This document shows, piece after piece, positions 12,796 through 21,280 of a DNA stretch of 27,280 bases. The notes under the pieces were generated by a model, which worked only from the letters and a program-made list of their open reading frames with translations, was not told the DNA's origin and did not search any database. The first letter of the stretch is position 1. Every line of letters starts with the position of its first letter. This stretch comes from Trachelipus rathkii (Eukaryota > Arthropoda > Malacostraca > Isopoda > Trachelipodidae), in NCBI GenBank assembly GCA_015478945.1, contig JABUQX010117096.1, positions 1-27,280 of the forward strand, written 5' to 3'. A program made the translations under genes and the position numbers.

Positions 12796-12892
12796 GGATT
12801 GTCTGATTGACTCGTCCATTTATATATTCTGACACTTGCACGTGTCTTTGATTTAAGTAATTTAATAAATTTGCACTCGAATTGACTATCAG

Positions 12893-12999
12893 TCGCGAGA
12901 ATATTCCTATATTTATATAGGTTTATTGATCGTTCTGGTAGTGCTATTTTACTACCTCTACGATCGGGTCCGCGTTCATTAACTACTATATTTTGTATC
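12893..12999 (+). repeat. LTR internal repeat, copy 2, with covarying hairpin
   Basis: The same TCGCGAGAATAT start and TTGTAT end as copy 1. It has an extra segment of about 20 bases containing CCTATATTTATATAGG, itself an inverted repeat. Hairpin: left stem 12928-12942 (GATCGTTCTGGTAGT), 8-base loop 12943-12950, right stem 12951-12965 (ACTACCTCTACGATC). Compared with copy 1, an A-T pair (12739/12750) is replaced by a G-C pair (12941/12952), and an inner mismatch becomes a G-C pair, so pairing is kept despite sequence change. Confidence 0.75.
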
Positions 13000-13317
13000 A
13001 TTTTTATATATTAAAGAACTGTATGGTGCAAAGCACAAGCTGTATATATGTCTGTTTTTTAATTATATATTTTTATATGATTTTGTGTGTCTGCGTTTTA
13101 TTTCATAGATAGTCACCTTAGTAACGAATAGAGTATCCCGTGATCCTTCCTTCTTTTTCTTTTTTCTCTACAAAAGAGTTGCGCAACGGCTGGGCTGGCG
13201 CTTTCTTGCTGATCAGTCGATCAACTTCCTTCCTATTAGCTTTCTGCGCTTAGGGTTTTCTTTTCTCTTTTTCGACTATTGGCAGGGTTTGCCCCCTCTT
13301 CGCCGTTACATATTAAT

Positions 13318-13334
13318 TGGCGACCTTGCCAGGA
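13318..13334 (+). promoter_or_regulatory. Primer binding site of element A
   Basis: TGGCGACCTTGCCAGGA lies 7 bases after the LTR end. It starts with TGG, complementary to the CCA tail of a tRNA. It resembles the 3' end of an arthropod arginine tRNA (CCTGGC T-stem side, then an acceptor strand ending in TCG), a primer class used by some Ty3/gypsy groups. The tRNA identity is inferred from memory. Confidence 0.55.
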
Positions 13335-13398
13335 TACTCTGTTACTATTGGAGACTCTTATAGGGTGATTTTACATCCCCAAGCTTAAATATTTCAGT

Positions 13399-14115
13399 AT
13401 GTCTGAGAACGCAGAGAATGTAAGTGGAATGGATGATATTGATACTTCTGGGGCATTACACCTTCCCAATACATCTGGGGGGATGGCCACGGGGGGGTCA
13501 GTAGATAGGAATCCAGTAGAGGTAGAGGAGAAAGATCTGGTTTTGGAAGAGTTGAAACGATTGACGGCTGCTCTAAATGAAACACAGAGGCAGTTGAATG
13601 AAGAAAGAGCGGAGAGGCAGAGGTTGATGCAAGAGATGGAAAGCAAGCGAGAACGCAAGCCACCGGTTGCGGAGGGACGTTTTCGATTCCCGTTTGAGCG
13701 AGACAATTATAGCTCTCAGCTGTCCAGGGAAGTTGATAACCCTAGAACATCGGAGGTTGTCGGAGGTAGCTTGGGAAGATACCATTTGCCTAGAGTGGGC
13801 TTTGCAGGTCGTGAAAGTGGTGGGATGTATTCTGCCACTGGAATATCAAGTGCATCATACCAAAGCGCACCCGCACTATCAACTGTGACTACCTCAACTT
13901 GTACCGCACCAATTTCCACAGTTCCATTGATTGATTTTGGTGGGGTTCCATCTAGTAGTGTTGGCACCGTGAGACCGGACCCTTTGGAAGCTATGCAGGC
14001 TCAGTTGACGATGATTACTAAGTCAGTCACTCTGCTGACGCAGCTGCATGCACGGGCGTTTCGGCCGCGCGCCGCACCACCACCGAAGTTTATGCCTGAC
14101 GATGGACAAGATTAA
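13399..14115 (+). CDS. gag: Gag N-terminal portion, Ty3/gypsy element A
   Basis: This is the best-preserved frame of the left half: 238 codons from a real ATG, 88 bases after the LTR. The first 40 residues are acidic and Gly/Ser-rich. Residues about 41-87 form a charged heptad-like region (LVLEELKRLTAALNETQ, then many E/R/Q), likely a coiled coil for Gag assembly. Residues about 120-200 are Ser/Thr/Gly-rich linker. The end (RPRAAPPPKFMPDDGQD) resembles the segment just before a capsid-like domain. The frame stops at a TAA, while capsid-like words continue downstream in another frame ('RFERYVSSRYPVPNYDA' at about 14132-14182). The stop is therefore a frame break, not the natural end. Gag would form the cytoplasmic particle. 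Identification rests on position after the LTR and the downstream Gag domain. Confidence 0.75.
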   Translation: MSENAENVSGMDDIDTSGALHLPNTSGGMATGGSVDRNPVEVEEKDLVLEELKRLTAALNETQRQLNEERAERQRLMQEMESKRERKPPVAEGRFRFPFERDNYSSQLSREVDNPRTSEVVGGSLGRYHLPRVGFAGRESGGMYSATGISSASYQSAPALSTVTTSTCTAPISTVPLIDFGGVPSSSVGTVRPDPLEAMQAQLTMITKSVTLLTQLHARAFRPRAAPPPKFMPDDGQD

Positions 14116-15064
14116 ATAAAATTTTTCTCTGAGGTTTGAACGATATGTGAGTTCACGCTACCCAGTACCAAACTATGATGCTGGCTGATAGTTTGGGAAT
14201 TACCTGGGCGATCAATAACTTGATTTGTATCGGCAGTTATACTAAGGATGAAGATTCCATATCCGCTGTTAAGAAGTGCTTTAAAAATTACAGTGGTGGA
14301 ATCATGAGTTGGAAATGAAGAAGCAAAAGGCCACACAGGAGTTCATGCTGGCTAAGAGGAAGTCTGGAGAAAGTATTAATATGTTTGCGTTACGACTTGA
14401 GCAACTGGCTAGTCGAGCGTACCCTGGTATGAACATGCGAACACATGACAACTTACGCCGCGCCTTTTTGTATAATATGCCGCTGGATGTGGAACAGAGA
14501 ATGCGTGATTATATTTTGAATCACGAGGGGCGAACTGGCCAAAGGTTAGGTTTTGATCAGATAGTACGATTGGCCAATGAGCATTACAATGAACTCGGCA
14601 TAGAACAAGGTAAGGATGAGGTGGAGTCCGAGGTCATCACCATATCTCACGTCACTCCTAAAGATTCTGCACCGAGGAAGAACATATGGAATGAAATTGT
14701 GAACCGTTATGCTCCTAGGCAGACTTCTTCACCCAAAGCTCAGAAGACTAAGCATCAAGAGAATGATAATTTTCCAAGAAGTCAGCAGAAAAATTCTGGT
14801 AATACTGGAAGGACCCAGGGAAGTCCACAGAATGCTATGAAAGCTTCAACCAAGTCAGCAGAAATACGAAGAAGATCGCTAAGCTCTTCGTCATCATTGT
14901 GGCAGACTGAATCATACTATTCGTATAGACTGTTCCTCTATCAGAACATCCTGTTTTCGTTCTGTCGGAACGAAGGGATCAGTCAAAAGGAGGAGTGCAG
15001 GAAGTTTGCAAACAAAGAAAAGAGAAGTAATCAACTGCCCCCTTCACGGGCGGACAACACCTAG
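14116..15064 (+). pseudogene. gag: Gag capsid/nucleocapsid portion, frame-broken
   Basis: From 14116 to about 14308 the sequence reads as Gag only by changing frame. From 14309 a frame runs to 15064, but its first codon is TTG, so it is an internal continuation and not a start. Its first 100 residues (QEFMLAKRKSGESINMFALR, then LEQLASRAYP...LRRAFLYNMP) match the retrotransposon Gag domain pattern 'F...+...GES...+..+L..LA..A+P'. A basic linker follows at about residues 130-185. Near the end, CRNEG at 14963 and Cys at 14996-14998 look like the remains of a CCHC zinc knuckle whose first Cys (14952-14954) and His are displaced by indels. Quality falls from about 14880 onwards, where the reading no longer makes sense as nucleocapsid. 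Confidence 0.7.
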
Positions 15065-16029
15065 TGTTGTCCATATTTGTTCTGGGGACCACTTTCGGTG
15101 AAAATTGGCAAAGGGAGAGGATTCCCTGCAACGAACATCGCGAGCCTTTCGCCTAAGCCCAAAGATAATCAGGGGGTCCAGGCCAAAAAAGCAAAACCGT
15201 GCATCCACTTGTGACGAGGTTCACGAACCAAGGCGCGTGCAAGTGGTGCTCTCTTTAAAATCTGCACAGCCCGCGTGACTCTGAGGAGGTCAGGCCAGCG
15301 GAGGCTGTGCAGGGGCAGAATGACAGATGAGTTGTGATATCTGAATGTGCAAGAACCCCTTGTATCGTAATACTGGAGAGGTGTAAGAGCTCCATTTTAA
15401 GGTGGAAGTGTAGTATGCCAATCTCTTCTTCATGTCGATGTTCTTCATGTTGACTGTGGGTGGGACCGGATGTATTCCATTGTTCTTGTTTGACAATTAT
15501 TTGGTGCGTGCGTCACTCATTAATTTCATCGTTGGAAAGACTTCCAATATTGTGCGGCGATTCTTCATCACCATTCGAACAATCAGTTGGTAATGGTCGC
15601 AATCGTCTCGGGTGACGCAGATGGTCAGGCTTGCTGCGGGTTTCCGTGCGGGTTTGTCACCTGGTTTTGACGAGTTTGTATGTGGGTATCTCAGAGTGCT
15701 TGAGAGAATTCCCTTGTGTTGGGATTCCGTTGTGCGTAGCCATAATCTTCTCGTTCCCGAATGTCAAACCACATCAGATTGCTTAGTCGCGAAAGGAGAG
15801 CGGTTTAAGGTAAAAGCACCAGGACCTCTAGGAGAGTGTCCGAGGAATTGGAAGATTTGCACTAGGGGAGATATGGCAGCCAACAAGGTACCCCTTATTG
15901 CCTCTATTCTTAACCTTTAGCCCCTTACTTTCCGAGACATTAGAACTCCTATTCAACCTTGGTGGTAATCCTTCATTCTCTTCCTGCTCAAAATGTCATT
16001 TTACCTCGTTCTTTTCTCCTACGTAATTG
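15065..16029. other. Region expected to hold protease, not recognised
   Basis: Protease and the start of RT should follow gag, but no DSG/DTG active-site word in a convincing context was found in any frame. A 102-codon frame at 15612-15920 shows no motif. The sequence has balanced composition and is read as decayed or uncorrected pol or inserted DNA. Confidence 0.4.
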
Positions 16030-16190
16030 ACACTCTTTTTTAGTTATAATAAGTCTCCTTTGGATTCATGTATTAATAAATGATTATCCATTATGATTAT
16101 TATTATATTATTATTATTAACTGATATATTATAGTATTATTATTATTAATTATATATTATTATTATTATTAATTAATTGATCACCACAGC
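16030..16190. repeat. (ATT)n-rich microsatellite
   Basis: Runs of TTA/ATT units occupy about 16085-16185 and end in TTAATTAATTGATC. It may mark a boundary between insertions: balanced sequence lies to the left and a GC-rich hairpin 12-15 bases to the right. Confidence 0.85.
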
Positions 16191-16201
16191 CCGTTAACGT
16201 A

Positions 16202-16222
16202 CCCCACCTTGTCGGGGTGGGG
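16202..16222 (+). other. GC-rich hairpin CCCCACC/GGTGGGG
   Basis: A 7-base perfect stem (16202-16208 with 16216-16222) encloses a 7-base loop, in otherwise AT-rich surroundings. It is followed by CTCAGATACC and then a long T-rich run (about 16270-16500). It could be part of a retroelement untranslated region; function unknown. Confidence 0.6.
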
Positions 16223-16269
16223 GCTCAGATACCTTTAACGAAATGCATCCCGCGAAGTGGTGTGTGTAT

Positions 16270-16500
16270 GCGTTTTTTGTTTTTTTACGTTGATTTCCGG
16301 CCTATTTGTGTTGGTGTGCCCGGCTACACTTCCATTTATGTTCGTTTAGTGTTTCTTTATTTTGTTTGTATATTGTTTTTCTTATTTTTATTCCTTTGTT
16401 TTAATATTTTATTATTTTATTATTTTATTTTTATTATTATTTTTTGTTACTTTTTTCTTCTGTATTTTAGTTATTTATTTGCTTATTTATATATTTATTT
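16270..16500 (+). repeat. T-rich low-complexity tract
   Basis: The tract is dominated by T with TTTTA/TATTT units. Two overlapping open frames pass through it and translate as Phe/Leu/Tyr/Ile-rich stretches. They are products of composition rather than membrane proteins. Confidence 0.8.
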
Positions 16501-16889
16501 CCCGTCTTATTACCCTTCCCTTCCCCAGTTTATGTCCCTTCTCCTTCCGTTTCTGTATCGTTCATGGGAATCCAGGTCTGACCGTATCTATCTCGGATCG
16601 GGTACTCGAGTCTTCTCTCCGCATAAGAGAGATAGTCTCCCCATCGCCCAGCTTCATGGTCGGGCTATGCACTGGTGGGTGTATACGATTCAGTCTTATG
16701 TGTGTAGTTCGATCCATAGCGGTATCATCTTGGCCCTCTCTTCTACGGGGCAGTGACGGGTACTGGTTAAAAACGCGGAATTATGTAGTTTTTGTCAGGC
16801 CTGTATAGTATCCTCCGGGGGAGGCTATCGCCCTACATCATCGTACCGGCGCGTGTCCCCGAAGACGCTTGACCCTAACCAGCTTGTCA

Positions 16890-17150
16890 AGGGACGTTGG
16901 AGCTTTATTGTGTCGCGTCCCGTTTTGGCCAGACCCGTACGGTACTCACATGGAGTGACCTTCGCATCAAGAGCCTCGAATTAGAGTTAAGAGAAAAGTC
17001 CTTTCAAATAACTGTTGCCTTCGTTCTCATTTTACTCAAGTATTGTGCAGTTGCAACGGCTTTTATTGTTATCTTCGCATGCTTTGGGAGTACTTCGTTC
17101 GGCTAAGAGGCTCGCCGATAGTACACTTTCCCCGGTAGACGGGCCTTTTT
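16890..17150 (+). pseudogene. Possible Ty3/gypsy RNase H patch
   Basis: VTFASRA at about 16959-16979, followed by EK and FQI after two stops, resembles the RNase H word 'P+AFASR.L...E+.YSQ+E+EA'. About 140 bases later GCCGAT...CTTTCCCCGG resembles the end word 'ADALSR'. The spacing is shorter than the roughly 110 residues expected between those words. Frames change several times. This is reading by eye in scrambled sequence and could be chance. If real, it would belong with the integrase patch at 18.7-19.4 kb. Confidence 0.3.
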
Positions 17151-18699
17151 CCCGCAGCTTACGCACGAATACCACATTTCAGCCTACAAAGTGACACTTG
17201 TTACCGTTTTGCTCAGAGAAGCATTGTGGTTGACGGATCCAGACGTCACCCTACTGAACGACGGACCAATAGTGTTGGAACAGGTGATATATGCAATTAA
17301 AGACCAACGTCTTGAGACTAAGGCAAGTGGAGAACCATCGTATATAAATTGTAGGGAATTTTCGAGGAGACTAGTTCGCGATATACCTGATCCGCTGTGT
17401 GGATCGATTACCCGGCAACATAGACGCACCACTGTTAATGGCATTCTGTGCATTGTCTTCTAGTGAGGACGATAATACTCTCACTGTTTGCTGCACGAAG
17501 TATAGTGGAGAAAGATTGGTCGTAAGCGTTACTCTACATTGGGATAACTAGAGCCAACGTGGCCACACAACACACCTTAAACACGAACATGCTCTATTTT
17601 TGATATGTGACACCGAGAGAATACCTTTCGATCTCCTCCTAGATCGTATACATGAGGTGTCTTGCGTCCGATGAGAAGACGAGTAGGATGGAACACATCT
17701 AACCATAGTATAACACTGTCAAGATGCGATCATGATCAATGTGAGTATTTCGCCACACTCGTAAGCTTGTGCAGGATGAAATTTCTCACTCGACATGTGC
17801 GACAAGTAGATGTCACGTCAAGATCTTGGGAGCTCGAGGATGCCCAAGCTGGCATTCAACACCGCCATCTAATGGAAGCTGGCCGGATGCACGTCGTCCG
17901 TCTTAGCTTTGCAAACTGCTCCTTTCCAACTTGTCCTTTGCTAGCACCAAGCTAGTATCAATACAAACATACGGTCAGACGCTCTCCATCTGGCGCTGTT
18001 CTAACCTATGGCACTGCGGTTTTTATCGCTCGTTATTTTAGCAGACCAAGCAGCAGCTCAGCCCTGGTCTGCTCTCCGTATTTGCCGCGTCACTGATACC
18101 TAATAACCAGAATTTGACCAAGATGGAAATGGGATTGTGAATAAGCGCACTTTTTCGCCTGTACCGTTATACCTGAATTGACTCTATATATAAATATCAG
18201 TGAGGAAGGAAGAGTTCGAGGGTTTTCAGAGAGAGCCAAGTTTAAACGCATAACTCAAAACCAATCGCATGTTGGTTCGGGTGTTAATAAATCCCTATGC
18301 ACCAAATTATGATAATGCGAACGCGAAGCGCAACTACTAAGTTGTTGGGCAAACCAGCCCTTCAGGACGATTTTTCGGTCCGCATTTCACGGGACTTTCG
18401 AGCACCCGTGCAAGCGTAGAACCACAATCCTAAAGGAAACTCCGAGCGCGTGTTCAGAATGGACCCGTTCGACAAACAAAGATAACATACGTCCCGCTTA
18501 GCAGTCTTTACGATTTGCCATGTAACCTCAGGCGGAGATCCGCAAGCTTGACCCATCTGCGTCACCCCCTGCGGACGATCGCATTGGCCGACCGGGGAGA
18601 ATATCTACTCAGGATTGTTTTCCGACAATGGATAGAAAGAGAACGCCCAGTGATTACCGCACAATATGGGAGCCTAATTCTTCCCCAAAAGCACGGATA
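17151..18699. other. Balanced-composition interval, no assigned gene
   Basis: At 17184-17463 about 90 codons are open on both strands, with no motif. A perfect 9-base inverted repeat (AGCAGACCA/TGGTCTGCT) lies at 18040-18048 and 18065-18073. A TATA-like TATATAAATATCAGT lies at about 18185-18199, and an AATAAA about 100 bases after it (near 18286). TATA, an initiator-like TCAGT and a nearby AATAAA are what a compact LTR U3-R-U5 would contain, but no LTR ends were found. Confidence 0.35.
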
Positions 18700-19400
18700 A
18701 TTATACTAGCAGGTGACTTCACTGCTACCGGTACCCCAACCCCTAGACAAGTGATAATCATTCCGCGGTCGTCCCGAGCTCATTTGCAAACTATACGCTT
18801 ACAGCACACTCGACATGAAGAGTCGGCGCTTCTTATTCATTACCTATAAATTTTTATTTTACAATTGGAATTCAATTACCCTCCAGTATTCGTCCATCGA
18901 TAAGGGTTTGTCTCACATCTGATCAGAAGTCCAAACAGCTAGTCAATCTTATCCTGCTGTAGTGCCCTTCCAGGCATACGCTCCGTGGCCTGTATGTTCT
19001 ACCGATCTACGGGAGCTTGTGAAGTTTAAGGGAGCAACCCACTTCATGCTTCCTCAAGTTCGTTTGGACAATCCTCAAGCTCAAACAAACTGAGCTTGGA
19101 GGGGCCCACAAGGCGCGTACTGCCAAACTTGCTACGGACTGACTTTGGCCTGCCGCTCCTGATTATATTTCTTTGGTGCCCTTATGGTCCGGAATGGCGG
19201 TTCTTCCAGCGCGGATGGTCTTCGTGCCTCTCGTGCCCAGAGCTCGTACTTGCTCCTTATCGCCAGTGCATAGGGATGCTCAATCGATTTCCCCCTTCTA
19301 GTCGTCAATTTACACCCAATAGTGGGTTAAACCCCAGAACCTGACAAGTATGATTGAATCGGTTCGTCACACTGGTGTAATCCACGTCGAAGTGGCTACG
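18700..19400 (+). pseudogene. Ty3/gypsy integrase relic (possibly mag-like), frame-broken
   Basis: Words in integrase order are visible on the plus strand. IIIPRSSR at about 18757-18780 is followed by H and HEES near 18803-18833, as in '.+IP..+R...L..H..H.G+E'. TDL near 18999-19007 resembles the first catalytic-Asp block. FGLP, GP and FF..GW at about 19144-19221 match 'FG+P..+.SDNGP.F.S..F..F'; the DNG Asp itself is not legible. A 'SP..PQ.NG..AER' equivalent appears as SRQFTPNSG at about 19300-19326. Each word is degraded and frames shift. The order and spacing (about 300 bases from zinc finger to first Asp and another 170 to the GP word) fit an integrase. This copy is distinct from element A's integrase on the right, so a second, inserted element is inferred. 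Confidence 0.45.
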
Positions 19401-19929
19401 CATCTATGCGCCGGAGTTCTGTGCCCGATGCCCGGGCCCGTGCAAGGGGAATGATTAATTCTCAACTTTGCTAGTATTTCGGATGCCCCATACTCTTTCT
19501 CACTAACTTTCCACTGTAGGTTGTTCTTTCAGTCTACGGGGACGTCCTTCGCCATACCAAGCAGTATAAACGGTGACAGGAATGAGCCGAAAATGACAGC
19601 TCAACTTCTCTCATACGGAGAAGCAGATGCGATGAAGTCATGTCCTACTTTCCAAGGTGTCATCACTTTCCACGTGCACCTAGGTCAGAGAGTTCGATGA
19701 GCTCTATCTTTCCTCTGAAGACTGAGCAATCATCGATAATAAGGACCTCACGGCTATCCTGCTTTACGTCTTTCTATCCGCATTCTTCGGCTGCCTTTCC
19801 CCTTTCACGTTGTGCCCCAATGTCTGGATAAGAAAAAGGCCTGCGGCACTGAAGCGCCAATAAGTGACGTCTATCGAACAATCTAGACTAAATGGGGTCT
19901 ACTTTCATAGAGATTTGATTGAACCATGC
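19401..19929. other. Interval without recognised features
   Basis: Balanced-composition sequence between two degraded pol patches. No motif, repeat boundary or RNA gene was recognised. Confidence 0.4.
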
Positions 19930-20290
19930 CACAGTGCTGGCATTATAGCTGAGCTTTTGGAGGCTGAGCGCGAGAAATGGGAACTGATTGCAAGATGGCT
20001 TGTCGCTTTGTCCTCCGTGTCGAGTGCACTAATTTATAATTCTGTGGTGAAGACTCTCGCCTGAGTGAGAGGAAGCATAATTCTTGATCCTGGAGTCTTC
20101 CGCGGTAGCACAGGTCGGAGCGCTCGACTTGTTCCGGTCATCATCCGTCCAGGCTATTGCCCTCAGTGAATCTTCTATTACCCATAAACACTTAATCTTC
20201 GGAGCGCTGCTGGCACTCTTTTCCAGTCGCTTAGGAAGACCGAACTGTAATTATAACGAAGCAGAGACTAACTTTGCAGACATTTAGTTG
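19930..20290 (+). pseudogene. Possible RT-RNase H connection patch of a Ty3/gypsy pol
   Basis: The frame from 19864 to 20061 ends WELIARWLVALSSVSSALI, close to the connection pattern 'W...C..AF..+K.AL'. In the next frame, SSAVAQVGAL at about 20097-20126 resembles the RNase H 'TDAS.VAVGA+L' block. After it, AIALSESSITHKHLIFGALL resembles 'PIAF.SR.LT....+YS.F.+ELLA'. Both blocks sit in the expected order and spacing, but catalytic Asp and Glu are not legible. The order relative to the integrase patch just upstream and the RT patch at 21.1 kb does not fit one element. Confidence 0.35.
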
Positions 20291-21079
20291 TTCCCTCTTA
20301 AGTCTGTCGAAACTAGGTCCTGCTAGCAAGCTCTAACAGTTCTCTCTTACCCTGACGGCTCTTTGGTGCCCAGGGCGTGCGCATCATTTACCTTTTTCGC
20401 TCAATCTGTGGAGCAGCAGCATATATTGTCGCCTGCCGAGAGCAAAGATTTCGCACATGTGAGCACATTTAGCAGAATAGCACCGGTTACTCAGTGTGCA
20501 AGAGGAGAGCGTCGAGCTCGGGAGCGCGGGGCGTAGAGGAGACTGTTGCTGGCTGCAACTGCTAAATTTCATTCCACTGCCTATTGGTATCTGGGTCCAA
20601 TACACGCCTGTATTTTTGGCAGACTGTCGATGCACGAAGTGCTTCAAGAATCTCAGCCAGTCTGGTTAAAGTCCCACATCTGCAGAGATCATTTGGTTCA
20701 TATGCCTTTACCCTGGATTAATGTTGGTATGCAAATTCTCCCGCCCCTTAAGAATACTCCAACAATGCTGACTGCTCTCTGACATTCGGTGCTCCCGGTT
20801 TGTGTCCGAACTTGTTCCGCTTTCTACGGTGTGCGAGAGCCTGCTTTTATGGCTCCCTTCCTGCGCGCGAGGTAAGCAACGTGGGTCAGACTGTGGTTTC
20901 TGCGATGGTCCGTTACCCTGTTGATTCTGAGGAGCTTTACAATTGTCCTCTCAATGACTTTTTTCGGAACGACCAAGACTCATCGACGAGGATAATGGTC
21001 CGACTCGGATCCTAGCTCGTCGGTTCCCTTGTTGCGACCGACACACATCGGACCCGAGTCCTCTCTTCACGCACGCGTT
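20291..21079. other. Interval without recognised features
   Basis: Balanced-composition sequence with several 60-80 codon frames on both strands and no interpretable words. It should contain the fingers and first palm Asp if the RT patch at 21.1 kb is real, but none was found. Confidence 0.35.
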
Positions 21080-21280
21080 TCACGGTGTGGCGTGCAGGGC
21101 CTTCACGTCCTTGATTAGCACTGTTTCTTTCTGCAATAGTAGAAAAGTTCTTGTGGACAGCCTTTTACCCGATACAAAGACTATCTGATAGTCCGCGTCT
21201 TTCAGCGAACGTGTTCGACGTCTTCTGAGGTCAAGCATGTGCGAGATATCGTGGCTCACATTAGTCATGCGCAATCGCGT
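21080..21280 (+). pseudogene. Possible RT palm patch of a Ty3/gypsy pol
   Basis: FTSLISTV at about 21099-21122 resembles the 'TFQRLI..V' block. About 45 bases later GATACAAAGACTATCTGATAGTC resembles DNA for a 'YIDDLIV' active site after single-base changes. After a further roughly 60 bases KHVRDIVAHISHA (about 21234-21272) resembles 'EHL.H+..V...L..A'. The spacing between the three is right for RT. Identification is by eye in degraded sequence and uncertain. Confidence 0.3.

Larger units (their letters stand above)
11508..13310 (+). mobile_element. 5' LTR of a Ty3/gypsy element (element A), 1803 bp
   Basis: The block starts TGTAAATGGG immediately after the TA microsatellite and ends ...CGTTACA, giving 5-base inverted termini TGTAA/TTACA with the canonical TG...CA ends. 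Seven bases later comes TGGCGACC, a typical primer-binding-site start, and 88 bases beyond the LTR end is the ATG of a gag frame. Internal features are an AATAAA at 12864-12869, a 32-base AT palindrome at 11685-11716, two diverged repeat copies with conserved hairpins (12713-12999), and a pyrimidine-rich segment before the 3' end. No second LTR copy exists in the window to confirm the boundaries. At 1.8 kb it is long for an animal Ty3/gypsy LTR but within what is known. Confidence 0.75.

Noticed and set aside
13371..13785. Minus-strand frames of 111, 89 and 70 codons under gag
   Set aside because: They are shadows of the plus-strand gag frame.
16217..16808. Two overlapping long open frames (179 and 148 codons) with hydrophobic stretches that look like membrane segments
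   Set aside because: The hydrophobic residues come from a T-rich low-complexity tract read in two frames; neither has any family motif.
17184..17463. About 90 codons open on both strands, suggesting a real exon
   Set aside because: No motif on either strand. Double-strand openness at this length can arise by chance in balanced sequence.
17860..18000. CTCF-like words (GCCATCTAATGG and CCATCTGGCGCTG)
   Set aside because: They are short degenerate matches in scrambled sequence with no supporting context.
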